A DNA stretch of 64,000 nt from Pseudaquabacterium terrae (GCF_013266755.1 NZ_JABRWJ010000008.1:124001-188000), one strand, 5' to 3'; numbered from the stretch's first letter, positions 43,923 to 53,108 are shown. The notes: generated by a model not told the origin, from the sequence alone. A program made the numbers and translations.

Positions 43923-44516
43923 ATGGCCGACAAGGGCAAGATTCTGGTGGTCGACGACGACCGGCTGGTGCTGGCCACCGTGGCCCACGGGCTCGCGCAG
44001 GCCGGCTACGACGTGATCGATGCCGACAACGGCGACGACGCCATCCTGCTGGCGCGCCAGCACAAGCCGGACTTGGCGCTGCTGGACATCCGCATGGAGG
44101 GCAAGAGCGGCTTCGATGTCGCCGCCTACCTGCGCGAATACCTGCACACGCCGTTCATGTTCCTGTCGGCCTTCGCCGACGACGAGACCGTGCAGCAGGT
44201 GCGCGCGCTCGGCGCCGTCGCCTACCTCGTGAAGCCGCTGGACATCGGGCAGATCGTGCCGACCGTCGAAGCAGCGTTCGCGAACCTGCCGTCACGCGCC
44301 GTGCCGGCGCCGGCGCGGCCGCAGCAGGCGGTCAACGACGCGGTGGCCGACACCGTCGCGCTCGCCGTCGGCGTGCTGATGCACCGCTATTCGCTGCCGC
44401 GCGGCGTCGCCTTCGAGCGCCTGCAGAAGCTGGCCGCCGACGATGGCCGCACGCTGGCCGACCAGGCCGAGCGCCTGGTCGAGGCCGTCGAGCTGCTGGC
44501 CCGCGGGCAGGGTTAG
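43923..44516 (+). CDS. ANTAR-domain response regulator (predicted RNA-binding antiterminator)
   Basis: This is a 197-aa response regulator. The receiver domain has DDD at 11-13 and the phospho-accepting Asp at about 55 (LALLDIRMEGKSGFDV). The ANTAR output (about 140-195: DTVALAVGVLMHRYSLPRGV, AFERLQKLAADDGRTL, ADQAERLVEAVELL) normally binds two-hairpin RNA motifs and prevents termination. The ATG at 43923 is preferred because it starts the receiver directly. Its kinase is the preceding gene. Its stop overlaps the stop of the convergent kinase gene. Confidence 0.93.
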   Translation: MADKGKILVVDDDRLVLATVAHGLAQAGYDVIDADNGDDAILLARQHKPDLALLDIRMEGKSGFDVAAYLREYLHTPFMFLSAFADDETVQQVRALGAVAYLVKPLDIGQIVPTVEAAFANLPSRAVPAPARPQQAVNDAVADTVALAVGVLMHRYSLPRGVAFERLQKLAADDGRTLADQAERLVEAVELLARGQG

Positions 44517-46156
44517 TTCTTCAGGGTGAAGTAGAAGCGGGCGCCTTGCCCGACTTCGGACTCGGCCCAGATCTCGCCGCCATGGCGGCGGATGATGCGC
44601 CGCGCCGACGCCAGCCCGACGCCGGTGCCCTGGAAGTCGCCGCTCGAATGCAGGCGCTGGAAGACGCCGAACAGGCGGTCGGCGAAGCGCATGTCGAAGC
44701 CGGCGCCGTTGTCGCGCACGCAGAAGGCCGGCTGCCCGGCCTGGTCGACGCGCTCGAAGGCGATCTCCGCATGCGTGGCCTTGGCCGAGTACTTCCAGGC
44801 ATTGCCGAGCAGGTTCTCCAGCGCCATGCGCAGCAGCGTGGGGTCGCCCTGCGTCACCAGATCCGGCGCGATGCTCAGCGAGACCTCGCGCTCCGGTGCG
44901 GTGCGCTTCAAGTCCTCGATCACGTACTGCGCCAGCTGCGACAGGTTGACCGGCTGGCGCTGCAGCGGCTGCGTCGACAGCTGCGACAGCGACAGCAGCG
45001 CGTCGATCATGCTGTTCATGCGCGCGGCGGCGCTGAGCACGCGGTCGAGGTGGTCGTTGCCGATGCGGTCGAGCGCGCGGCCGTAGTCTTCCTTCAGGAT
45101 GCGTGCGAAACCTTCGACGACACGGATCGGCGCGCGCAGGTCGTGCGAGACGGTGTAGCTGAACGACGCGTGCTCGGCTGCCAGCGACGCGGTGGTGGTG
45201 TCGGGCGCCGATGCCGACGGCGGCGCGCCCGGCACGATGGCCAGCAGCAGCTGCCGTCCGGGGCCGCCGCCGAGCTCGACCAGCCAGGCGATCCAGCCCT
45301 CGTGCTCGGCGCTCTGGCCGGGCTCGAGCGCGGGCAGCGCGTGGCGCAGCCGCTCCGGCAGCGCATCGAGCACGCGCGCCAGCGGCACGCCTTCGGCCGG
45401 GCCGTCGCCGAGCGCCAGCAGCCGGCGGGCGGCCGGGTTCAGGCGCTGCAGCTGCGTCTGGCCGCCCGGCGGCCGGCGCAGCAGGCACAAGGGCACCGGT
45501 GCATCGCGCAGCATCGCTTCGAAGGCCTGGCGTTCGGCCGCGGCCATTTCGGCGCTTTCGGCCGGCTGCGCGAAACCGAGGTAGCCGGTGAAGACACCGC
45601 GGTGATCGAAGCGCGGCTGGCCGCGCAGCAGCCAGACGTGGCCGGCGCTCGCGGCGCCGCTGTCGTTGCCGTTCGTGCCCGCGCGCTGCAGCACGCGCAG
45701 CTCGGGCAGCGGCGCCTGCGCCTGCAGCCGCGAGCGCATCTGGCCGCTGCCGTCCTCGAATCGCTCCCACAGCGGCTGGCCGCTGAACGCGCCCTCGGCC
45801 CACGAGGATGCGGGCGCCGCTTGCGGCGGCTGCAGCCGCACCAGCCGGTGGTCGGCATCGGTCTGCCAGATCCACGCATCACTGAGCTGCAGCAGCAGTT
45901 GCTGCGACTGGCGCGCGTCGTGCAGGCGGGCGGTCTGGACCTGGCGCGACCACTCGGCGCCGGCCAGCGCACAGGCGGCGCCGGTCAGCAGCAGCGCCAG
46001 CACGGCGAACAAGCCGCCCGCCGCCGGCTGCAGCGCCAGCAGCGCGGCGACGATCGCCGCCGCTGCGAGCACCAGCGGCAACACCGGCAAGGGCCTGCGG
46101 GCAGGGGCGCTGGCTTCGCTGGGACGCGGCATGCGGATCATTGTGGCACCGGGCAT
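44513..46156 (-). CDS. PAS sensor histidine kinase, membrane-anchored
   Basis: The sensor is about 547 aa. Two hydrophobic stretches near residues 23-42 and 47-68 anchor it. A PAS domain with the W-rich LSDAWIWQTDADHRLVRLQ and a second PAS-like region follow. The H-box is SFSYTVSHDLRAPIRVVEGF, the phytochrome-like HisKA type. The ATPase domain keeps LENLLGNAWKYS, RDNGAGFDM, LFGVFQRLH and GTGVGLASARRI. Starts at 46156, 46141 and 46132 are all possible because no Shine-Dalgarno sequence is clear. It has no adjacent regulator of its own except the convergent ANTAR protein. Confidence 0.9.
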   Translation of the reverse strand: MPGATMIRMPRPSEASAPARRPLPVLPLVLAAAAIVAALLALQPAAGGLFAVLALLLTGAACALAGAEWSRQVQTARLHDARQSQQLLLQLSDAWIWQTDADHRLVRLQPPQAAPASSWAEGAFSGQPLWERFEDGSGQMRSRLQAQAPLPELRVLQRAGTNGNDSGAASAGHVWLLRGQPRFDHRGVFTGYLGFAQPAESAEMAAAERQAFEAMLRDAPVPLCLLRRPPGGQTQLQRLNPAARRLLALGDGPAEGVPLARVLDALPERLRHALPALEPGQSAEHEGWIAWLVELGGGPGRQLLLAIVPGAPPSASAPDTTTASLAAEHASFSYTVSHDLRAPIRVVEGFARILKEDYGRALDRIGNDHLDRVLSAAARMNSMIDALLSLSQLSTQPLQRQPVNLSQLAQYVIEDLKRTAPEREVSLSIAPDLVTQGDPTLLRMALENLLGNAWKYSAKATHAEIAFERVDQAGQPAFCVRDNGAGFDMRFADRLFGVFQRLHSSGDFQGTGVGLASARRIIRRHGGEIWAESEVGQGARFYFTLKN

Positions 46157-46421
46157 CGTGCTCAAGTCCACGCCGCGGCGGCCGAAAGGTTCTGAACGAC
46201 ACGACAATGCGAGCGCCGCACCAGGGAGGGTCCGTGGTGGCGCCGAGACAATGAACTATTCCCGAACCGACCTGGGCGGCGTGCATCGCGCAAGGTGCAA
46301 ACTGCAGTCACCTTGTGTTTCCGGCTTGACGCGCCGAGCCCGCTCCACCATGCTTGACCGCCTGCGGCAGGCAGCGCCAGCGGGTTATGGCGCGTTCAAC
46401 CCGTCCGTCGCTTGAGACCTC

Positions 46422-46808
46422 ATGACGCAAGCTGCTCCGAAGACTGGCCCGAATGGCGCGGCCGTGCTCGATGCGCAGGCCCTGGCGGGCCTGATGACGC
46501 TCGACCCGACTGGGGCCAATCGCCTGGTGCAGCGCGTGCTGTCGACCTACCAGGTGTCGCTGGGCAAGCTGCTGCGGCAGATGGGCGATGGCCGCGAGCG
46601 CGGCGACAACGCCGCGATCCGCCTCGCGGCCCACACCCTAAAATCCTCGTCGGCGAGCATCGGCGCGCTGGAGCTCTCGCGCTTGTGTTCGGCGGTCGAA
46701 ACCGCCGTCCGCGAAGGGCAGCAAGACGCCGTGCCGACACTGGTCGATCAATTGCAGGCCGAGGCCGGCCGCGTCGATCTGGCCGTGCAAGAGTTCCTGT
46801 CCCGCTAA
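46422..46808 (+). CDS. Hpt domain phosphotransfer protein
   Basis: This 128-aa helical protein has a histidine phosphotransfer domain. The site is AAHTLKSSSASIGALELSRL, with the conserved H-x-L-K-S/G-S/A pattern. Such proteins relay phosphate between hybrid kinases and response regulators. It lies 27 bp before the REC-PAS-GGDEF-EAL gene, whose receiver is a likely partner. The 265-base gap upstream (46157-46421) holds a short palindrome GCCTGC-G-GCAGGC at 46360 and no gene. Confidence 0.9.
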   Translation: MTQAAPKTGPNGAAVLDAQALAGLMTLDPTGANRLVQRVLSTYQVSLGKLLRQMGDGRERGDNAAIRLAAHTLKSSSASIGALELSRLCSAVETAVREGQQDAVPTLVDQLQAEAGRVDLAVQEFLSR

Positions 46809-46835
46809 GCTGTACCCCAGCCCGCTGCCCAGTTC

Positions 46836-49082
46836 ATGACCCTGCCGCACGCCTTCGACACCGACGACTCGCTCGAGCGCCCCAAGGTGTTGCTGGTCGA
46901 CGACGACGAGGTCAACCTGATGCTGACCGCCGTCGCGCTGCGCGAGCGCGGCTTCGAGATCACCGAGGCCGGCTCCGGCGAACGCGCGCTGGCGCTGCTG
47001 ACCGACTGGACGCCCGACATCATCGTGCTCGACGCGATGATGCCCGGGCTGGACGGCTTCGACACCTGCCGCGAGCTGCGCACCTTCGCCGGCTTCGAGA
47101 ACATGCCGGTGCTGATGCTGACCGGCCTCGACGATGACGCGTCGATCACCCGCGCCTACCAGGCCGGCGCGACCGACTTCTTCGTCAAGTCACCGCAATG
47201 GAGCCTGCTCGCCGGCCGCCTGCGCTACCTGCTGCGCAGCTCGCGCACGCGGCAGGAGCTCGAGCGCAGCAAGACGAAGCTGGCGCGCGCGCAAGACCTG
47301 GCGCGCATGGGCAGCTTCGACTGGCGGCGCCCGAGCGGCGGCTCGCCCGGCGGCCTGGTGCTGGCGCCCGAAGGGCTGCGCGTGTTCGGCTTCATGCCGC
47401 AGGAGAAGGTCTCGCTGCGGCGGCTGCTGCGCATGGTGCCGGCGCCGGAGCGGCGCGGCATGGCGCGCGTGCTGCACGAGGTGCTGACCTACGCCTCGGT
47501 GCTGGCGATCGACGTGCCGGTCACGCTGCTCGATGGCCGCCAGCGCATCGTGCACGTCGAGGCCGAGCCGGAGTTCAACGAGCACGGCCATTCGGTCGGC
47601 TACACCGGCATCGTGCAGGACGTGACCGACCGGCGCGTCGCCGAGGACCGCATCCGGCACCTGGCGAATTTCGATGCCTTGACCGGGCTGCCCAATCGGC
47701 GTCAATTGATCTGGCGCACCGAACGAGCGCTGGACCACGCGCGGCGCCTCGGCCATCAGGCTGCGCTGCTGCTGATCGACCTCGACCGCTTCAAGGTCAT
47801 CAACGACACGCTCGGCCACGCCAGCGGCGACGAGCTGCTGGTGGAAGTGGCGCGGCGCCTGCGCGGCTGCGTGCGCCATTCCGACCAGGTGATGGAAGGC
47901 GCGCTCGAATCGGTGGGTTCACGTTCGCACCGCACGCTCGAAGCGGTCGGCCGGCTCGGCGGCGATGAGTTCGTCGCGCTGCTGCCCGAGGTCACCGACG
48001 ACAGCGATGCCGAGCGCGTCTCGCAGCGCATCCTCGATGCGATGCGCGAGCCGATCTTCGTCGGCGGCCAGGAATGTTTCGTCACCGCCTCCGTGGGCAT
48101 AGCAATTTATCCGCGCGACGGTTTGTCGGTCGCCGACATGATGCGCAACTCCGACGTGGCGATGTATTCGGCCAAGTCGGCGGGCCGCAATTCGTCGGCG
48201 GTCTATTCGCCGCAACTCGCCGGCCGCGGCCGCGAGAAGCTGGAGCTCGAGAGCGCGCTGCACAAGGCGATCGAGCGCAATGAGCTGGTGCTGCACTACC
48301 AGCCGAAGATCGATGTGCGCTCGGCGCGCATGGTCGGTGCCGAGGCGTTGATGCGTTGGCAGCGCGGCAATACGCTGGTGCCGCCGGGCGACTTCATTCC
48401 GCTGGCCGAAGAAACCGGCCTGATCGTGCCGCTGTCCGAATGGGCGCTGCGCGAGGCGGCGCGCCAGGCCAAGGCCTGGTCGGTCAGCTTCGGCTTCTGC
48501 GATTCGATCGCGGTGAACCTGCCGAACCGCCTGTTCGAGCGCTCGGACCTGGTCGAGCACATCCACCAGTCGGTGTCGACCTACGGCGTGCCGCACCGCT
48601 CGATCCAGCTCGAGATCACCGAGACGGGCCTGATGAAGGACCTGCAGAACGTGATCCCGTCGCTGCACCGCTTGAATGAGATCGGCGTCGAGATCTCGAT
48701 CGACGACTTCGGCACCGGCTATTCGTCGCTCGCGTATCTGACGACGCTGCCGATCTCGGAGCTCAAGATCGACCGCAGCTTCGTGCGCGAGCTCGGCATC
48801 ACGCCGCAGAGCTCGGCGGTGGTCACCGCGATCATCGCGCTGGCGCGGTCGCTCGGCTTGCGCGTCGTCGCCGAGGGCGTCGAGAACCTGCGCCAGATGG
48901 AGGTGCTGCATCGCCTGGGCTGCGGCGTGATGCAGGGCTTCCTGTTCAGCCGGCCGATTCCGCCGGACGACATCGAGAAGTGGCTGCAGCAGACCGTATT
49001 GCCGCGCAAGGCGCCGTGGATCGCGCAGGCCGCGGGTGACCGCGCGCTCGACGGCCAGCGTTCGGCGGGGTTGAGGACCTGA
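46836..49082 (+). CDS. Response regulator with PAS, GGDEF and EAL domains
   Basis: This 748-aa c-di-GMP signalling protein starts with a receiver (Asp at about 66 in IIVLDAMMPGLDGF; Lys in FFVKSP). A PAS domain follows (about 155-270, LARMGSFDW to YTGIVQDVTDRRVAE). In the GGDEF domain the motif at 375-379 is intact, but about 19 extra residues (353-371) sit between RHSDQV and GRLGGDEF. The EAL domain is intact (EAL at 503-505, IDDFGTGYSSLAYL, VVAEGVE). Bifunctional or mainly phosphodiesterase activity is possible. The Hpt gene precedes it by 27 bp. Confidence 0.94.
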   Translation: MTLPHAFDTDDSLERPKVLLVDDDEVNLMLTAVALRERGFEITEAGSGERALALLTDWTPDIIVLDAMMPGLDGFDTCRELRTFAGFENMPVLMLTGLDDDASITRAYQAGATDFFVKSPQWSLLAGRLRYLLRSSRTRQELERSKTKLARAQDLARMGSFDWRRPSGGSPGGLVLAPEGLRVFGFMPQEKVSLRRLLRMVPAPERRGMARVLHEVLTYASVLAIDVPVTLLDGRQRIVHVEAEPEFNEHGHSVGYTGIVQDVTDRRVAEDRIRHLANFDALTGLPNRRQLIWRTERALDHARRLGHQAALLLIDLDRFKVINDTLGHASGDELLVEVARRLRGCVRHSDQVMEGALESVGSRSHRTLEAVGRLGGDEFVALLPEVTDDSDAERVSQRILDAMREPIFVGGQECFVTASVGIAIYPRDGLSVADMMRNSDVAMYSAKSAGRNSSAVYSPQLAGRGREKLELESALHKAIERNELVLHYQPKIDVRSARMVGAEALMRWQRGNTLVPPGDFIPLAEETGLIVPLSEWALREAARQAKAWSVSFGFCDSIAVNLPNRLFERSDLVEHIHQSVSTYGVPHRSIQLEITETGLMKDLQNVIPSLHRLNEIGVEISIDDFGTGYSSLAYLTTLPISELKIDRSFVRELGITPQSSAVVTAIIALARSLGLRVVAEGVENLRQMEVLHRLGCGVMQGFLFSRPIPPDDIEKWLQQTVLPRKAPWIAQAAGDRALDGQRSAGLRT

Positions 49083-49137
49083 GCCCGCCGGGCCGCCCCA
49101 AGGGCGACACCGGAGGGCGTAGCCCGAAGGTTTCTCA
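49083..49137. repeat. Intergenic repeat fragment before the GGDEF gene
   Basis: The gap contains GCCGGGCCGCCCCAAGGGCG, whose reverse complement matches the TTGGG-CGGCCCGGCG end of the repeat at 38533-38607. It lies directly ahead of the GGDEF gene's start, so it also forms that gene's leader. Confidence 0.45.
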
Positions 49138-50913
49138 ATGACTACTCCCGCGCAGTTGGCGAAGGGGGCGCTGCGGCGCCTGGCCATGTCGAAGTTGGAG
49201 CCGACGCCGGCCAACTACGCGCGCTGTTATGCCGAAGAAGCCGGCGAAGCGGCGCCGGCCGAAGGCGCACTGCCGGCCAAGGCGAAGCCGCTGCTCGAGC
49301 GCCTGATCACGCGCGCGAGCGACGACGCCGCGCTGCGGGCCGAGGTGCTCGGCGCGCTCAACGAAGGCCGCTACGACGATGCGCTGCGCACGCTCGATCG
49401 CGCGGGCGACGCCAACGTGACGCAGGGCCAGGCCTGGGCGACGCTGGTCGAGCGGCTGGCGCGTGCGCTCGAGCGCGGCAGCAAGCAGTGGACGCCGGCG
49501 CGCAAGAAGGACAGCCTGCAGCGCGTGGTCGACGGCAGCCGCAAGGATGCGCAGCGCCTGCAGCAGCGCCTGAAGCAGCTGGTGCACTCGTGGGAGACCG
49601 ACACCGCCGACGCGTCGGTCGAAGTCCAGGAGGGCGCCGATGCGGCCGGCGAGCGCGGCACGTCGATCGAGGTCGCGGGCGGGGCGGCGGTGCCTGTAGC
49701 GGTCGCCGGCGCCGCGCCGCTCGACCACCAGCCGCGCATCACCGATGCGCTCGAGGGCGCGTTGCGCGCCGGGCTGCCAGCCGACCAGCCGCGCGCCGCC
49801 GAGCTGGCCGACGAGCTCGCGTCATGGGCGCAGCGCATCCGCGGCGAAGGCGCGACGATCGCGGTCGCCGAAGGCGTCGTCGAGGTCTGCCAGCGCGTGC
49901 GGCGGCTGTTCGCGCACCGCCACCACCTGGTCGACGAGCTGATGGCCTTGTGCCGCTCGCTGACCGACAGCCTGACCGAGCTGTCCGAGGACGAGAGCTG
50001 GGCGCGCGGCCAGAGCCAGAGCCTGCGCACGCGGCTCGAAGGCGACGCCGGCGCACGCGCGGTGCGCGCCGCACGCGAGCTGCTGGCCGATACGCGCGAG
50101 CGCCAGCGCTCGATGCGCAGCGAACGCGCGAAGGCGCGCGATGCGCTGAAAGCGATGATCACGCACATGCTGAGCGAGATCGGCGAGCTCGGCCAGGTCA
50201 CCGGCCGTTTCAACGACAAGGTGATCGGTTATGCCGACGTCATCGAGCGCGCGGATTCGATCGAGAGCCTGGCCGATGTCGTGCGCGAGCTGGTCGGCGA
50301 ATCGCGCGCGGTGCACGAGGTGATCGCCGGTGCCCGCCAACGCATGGACGCCGAGCATGCGCGCGCGGGCGAGCTCGAAGCGCAGGTGCTGAAGCTCGAA
50401 AGCGAGCTGCGGCGGCTGTCCGACGAAGTCTCGACCGACGCGCTGACGCAGGTCGCCAACCGGCGCGGGCTGGCACAGGTGTTCGACGCCGAGCGCGCGC
50501 GCGTCGACCGCGGCGGCCCGGCATTCGCCGTCGGCCTGATCGACATCGACAACTTCAAGAAGCTCAACGACACGCTCGGCCACGCCGCCGGCGACGTGGC
50601 GCTGAAGGCGCTGGCCGCGCGCGTCAAGGAGTGGCTGCGTCCGGTCGACCACGTCGCGCGTTTCGGCGGCGAGGAATTCGTCGTGCTGCTGACCGCGACC
50701 CCGGTCGACGAAGCGCAGCAGGTGCTGACGCGGCTGCAGCGGCAGTTGAGCGCCAGCCTCTTCATGCACGACGGCCGCGAGGTCTTCGTGACCTTCTCGG
50801 CCGGCGTCACCACCTACCGCGGCGGCGAGGCGCTGGAGCTGGCGCTGGAGCGCGCCGACGAGGCCTTGTACGAGGCCAAGCGGACCGGGAAGAACCGGAC
50901 CTGCATCGCCTGA
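49138..50913 (+). CDS. Diguanylate cyclase (GGDEF)
   Basis: This 591-aa protein makes c-di-GMP from two GTP. The long N-terminal part (1-420) is helical and starts AKGALRRLAMSKLEPTPANY, a form common in betaproteobacterial cyclases, with coiled-coil stretches before the catalytic domain. The GGDEF domain begins near 430 (DALTQVANRRGLAQVF). GGEEF at 510-514 is active-type, and the inhibitory I-site RPVD at 501-504 is in the canonical place. It follows the EAL protein by 55 bp. Confidence 0.94.
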   Translation: MTTPAQLAKGALRRLAMSKLEPTPANYARCYAEEAGEAAPAEGALPAKAKPLLERLITRASDDAALRAEVLGALNEGRYDDALRTLDRAGDANVTQGQAWATLVERLARALERGSKQWTPARKKDSLQRVVDGSRKDAQRLQQRLKQLVHSWETDTADASVEVQEGADAAGERGTSIEVAGGAAVPVAVAGAAPLDHQPRITDALEGALRAGLPADQPRAAELADELASWAQRIRGEGATIAVAEGVVEVCQRVRRLFAHRHHLVDELMALCRSLTDSLTELSEDESWARGQSQSLRTRLEGDAGARAVRAARELLADTRERQRSMRSERAKARDALKAMITHMLSEIGELGQVTGRFNDKVIGYADVIERADSIESLADVVRELVGESRAVHEVIAGARQRMDAEHARAGELEAQVLKLESELRRLSDEVSTDALTQVANRRGLAQVFDAERARVDRGGPAFAVGLIDIDNFKKLNDTLGHAAGDVALKALAARVKEWLRPVDHVARFGGEEFVVLLTATPVDEAQQVLTRLQRQLSASLFMHDGREVFVTFSAGVTTYRGGEALELALERADEALYEAKRTGKNRTCIA

Positions 50914-50924
50914 GTCGGTCCAGG

Positions 50925-53018
50925 TCAGGCGCCCACGCCGATCAGCTCGATGCTCGGCGCGCTGTCCAGCAGCGCGGCTTCCAGCGTGTACGGGACGGCA
51001 CCGGAGCTGCCCGAGCCGCTGGCACCCAGGTAGTGCGTGCCGCTGCTGCTGGCGGTGTAGGTCAGCACAGCGGAGGTCTGCCCACGCGAATCGCTGAGCA
51101 CGCCGTGGAAGTGCGGGTCGTACAGCATCAGGCCGGCATCGAACTCGCCGGCGCCGTCGACCGCGGCGAGGTGGAACGCGTAGGTCGCGCCGGCCTGCAG
51201 CTCGACCGCGAACAGATCGCGGTCGCCGGCCACTTCGATCAGGCCGCTCGACGCAGGGCCGTCGACCGTCAGGCGGCCGTTGCCGCTGCCGACGCTGCCG
51301 TCGATGTCGTCGGCTGCGGTCGTGAACATGAACGCCTGCGCGCCGGTCCAGCCGACGAAGGCATTGCCCGCCTTGTCGCGCAGCGCGCCGGGTTCGATCT
51401 CGAGGTAGTACGTGCTCTCCGGGGGCAGCTCGACACCCGGCTGCAGCCTGAGCTTGCTGCCGCTGATGCTGACGTGCCGGTAGTCCGTCGCCGGGCAACG
51501 ACCGACCTCGGCACCGCTGGCGTCGCGCAGCACGACGTCGCCGGCGCCGGCGACCAGGTCTTCGCTGAAGGTGAAGGCCAGGCTCGTCTCGCGATGCACG
51601 GTCGAGCCGCTTCCTGGGGCGTGGATGACGGCCACGGGCGGCAGGATGTCGGCCTCCCGGACGTCGATCGAATAACTGCCGATGTCGCTGGCGCCACCGC
51701 TGGCGCGCAGGTAGTAGGCGCCGCTGGTCGCGGGCGTGTGTGTGATGCGCGCACCGACCTGCGCCGGTCCGCCGTACTCGCCGGACGCCAGTGCCTCGTG
51801 GGACGGGCTCAGCAGCGTCAGCAACGGAGTGGCCAACGGCGAGTCGCCGCTGCCGCTCAACTCGAAGTCGTAGCGCACACCGGCCGTCAATCGGACCCGG
51901 TAGAGATCCACGTCGCCGTAGGTTTCGACGTGGCCGGCCAGGGCGTCCGCGGCGAGCTCGATCCGGGCCGGGCTGCCGGGGTGCGCGGGAACCGTGTCGT
52001 GCGCCACCACGGCCGTGATCCGGTAGGCACCGCCTGTGTCGGGGTAGCCGGTGGCCTTGAGAAAGCCGGGGCCGGAGACCTCCGGCACGTAGGTCAGGCG
52101 CACTGGCGCCGCTTCCGGCGAACGGGTGCCGGAGGCCAGCAGGTATCCCTCGGCCGCGGTGAGCCGCAGCGAAGCGTCGACCGGGCCATCGAGGGCCGAC
52201 AGCTCGAAATGGACCATCACGCCGGCCTGCAGGTTGACGCGAAAGGCGTCCTCGTCGCCGCGGTAGTCGAACACCGCTTCGGTGGCGGAGTCGTTCACGC
52301 TGATCCGACCGGTCGTGGTCGCGTCGCGTGGATGATCGTCGACCAGGCGCGCGGCGGTGGCTTCATAGGCGCCCTGGTAGCCACCGGCGGCGGACGACAC
52401 GTCCAGGTAGTAGGTGCCGTCCGCGTGCGCGACGAAGGTGATGCTCGCCGGATTCGTCGCGTCGCCGCGGTCGACAGACGGCCAGGCGATGCCTAGCGGG
52501 TCGATCAACGCCAGCGCCGGATCGGCCAGGCCGTTCTCGCCGGCCGCGGCGAGCGTGAAGCGATAGGCCTGCCCGGCCTGCAGCTCGAGCTGCAGCAGGT
52601 CGTGGTCACTGATCGCGTCGATCGTGTCGATGACGCTGCTGCCGATCGCCAGCGTCGCGGCGGGCTCGGTGCTGAAGCCGTGCGCATCGGCGGCGGTCAG
52701 GCCGGCAAACGCATTGCCCGCCGCGTCGACGAAGGCGCCGGGCGTGATGCGCAGCGTGTAGGTGCTGCCCGGCTCGAGCGCGTTGCGCGGCTGGATGAGC
52801 ACGTCGCCATGGCTGAAGTGGACCTGCTGGACGTCGCGCACGTCGAACGAGCGGGCGAGGCTGCCGTCGGGATGGTGCAGCGTGATGGTGCCGCGGCCGG
52901 CACGTACCGGCTCGTCGAAGCGCAGGCGCAGCGGCGCCAATGCGTAGGCGCCGCTCGAGTCGTCGGCGGGCAGCGTGCCGATCAACCGCGGTGCGGTAGC
53001 GTCCGTGTGCTGGGCCAA
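50925..53018 (-). CDS. Modular Ig-like (Big_5/SbsA) and PPC-domain extracellular protein
   Basis: This 697-aa protein has no signal peptide. The domain order is Big_5 Ig-like (about 8-116: PVRAGRGTITLHHPDGSLAR, FVDAAGNAFAGL), three PPC-like beta domains (about 117-460, each with a YYL or similar end), a second Big_5 (about 465-580) and a final PPC. Its last two domains resemble the C-terminus of the 59286-64000 protein. It lacks DUF4214. Type I secretion or surface display is likely but not shown. It is the last of four related leftward genes and converges on the GGDEF gene 11 bp away. Confidence 0.8.
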   Translation of the reverse strand: MAQHTDATAPRLIGTLPADDSSGAYALAPLRLRFDEPVRAGRGTITLHHPDGSLARSFDVRDVQQVHFSHGDVLIQPRNALEPGSTYTLRITPGAFVDAAGNAFAGLTAADAHGFSTEPAATLAIGSSVIDTIDAISDHDLLQLELQAGQAYRFTLAAAGENGLADPALALIDPLGIAWPSVDRGDATNPASITFVAHADGTYYLDVSSAAGGYQGAYEATAARLVDDHPRDATTTGRISVNDSATEAVFDYRGDEDAFRVNLQAGVMVHFELSALDGPVDASLRLTAAEGYLLASGTRSPEAAPVRLTYVPEVSGPGFLKATGYPDTGGAYRITAVVAHDTVPAHPGSPARIELAADALAGHVETYGDVDLYRVRLTAGVRYDFELSGSGDSPLATPLLTLLSPSHEALASGEYGGPAQVGARITHTPATSGAYYLRASGGASDIGSYSIDVREADILPPVAVIHAPGSGSTVHRETSLAFTFSEDLVAGAGDVVLRDASGAEVGRCPATDYRHVSISGSKLRLQPGVELPPESTYYLEIEPGALRDKAGNAFVGWTGAQAFMFTTAADDIDGSVGSGNGRLTVDGPASSGLIEVAGDRDLFAVELQAGATYAFHLAAVDGAGEFDAGLMLYDPHFHGVLSDSRGQTSAVLTYTASSSGTHYLGASGSGSSGAVPYTLEAALLDSAPSIELIGVGA

Positions 53019-53092
53019 AGCGTGTTCCTCCCGGGGTTTCCGGGCGGATTGTGTCGCTCATGTTGAGCGATAGGGACCCACGCTCTTGGGAT

Positions 53093-53108
53093 TGCCGCTT
53101 TCGCGGCA
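53093..53108 (-). other. Small hairpin with GAAA tetraloop in the 53.0-53.1 kb gap
   Basis: On the minus strand TGCCGC-GAAA-GCGGCA lies just after the protease stop (53116) and before the next gene's start (53018). No T-tract follows, so an RNA stability or attenuation element is more likely than a terminator. Confidence 0.35.

Noticed and set aside
46151-46190. CTCAAG ... GCCGAAAG on the plus strand as a FliA promoter for the Hpt gene
   Set aside because: The -10 match is poor, it overlaps the start of the opposite kinase gene and lies over 230 nt from the Hpt start.
46360-46372. GCCTGC-G-GCAGGC palindrome upstream of the Hpt gene
   Set aside because: The arms are short, the loop of one base cannot fold well and no promoter boxes are clear around it, so it was not listed as an operator.
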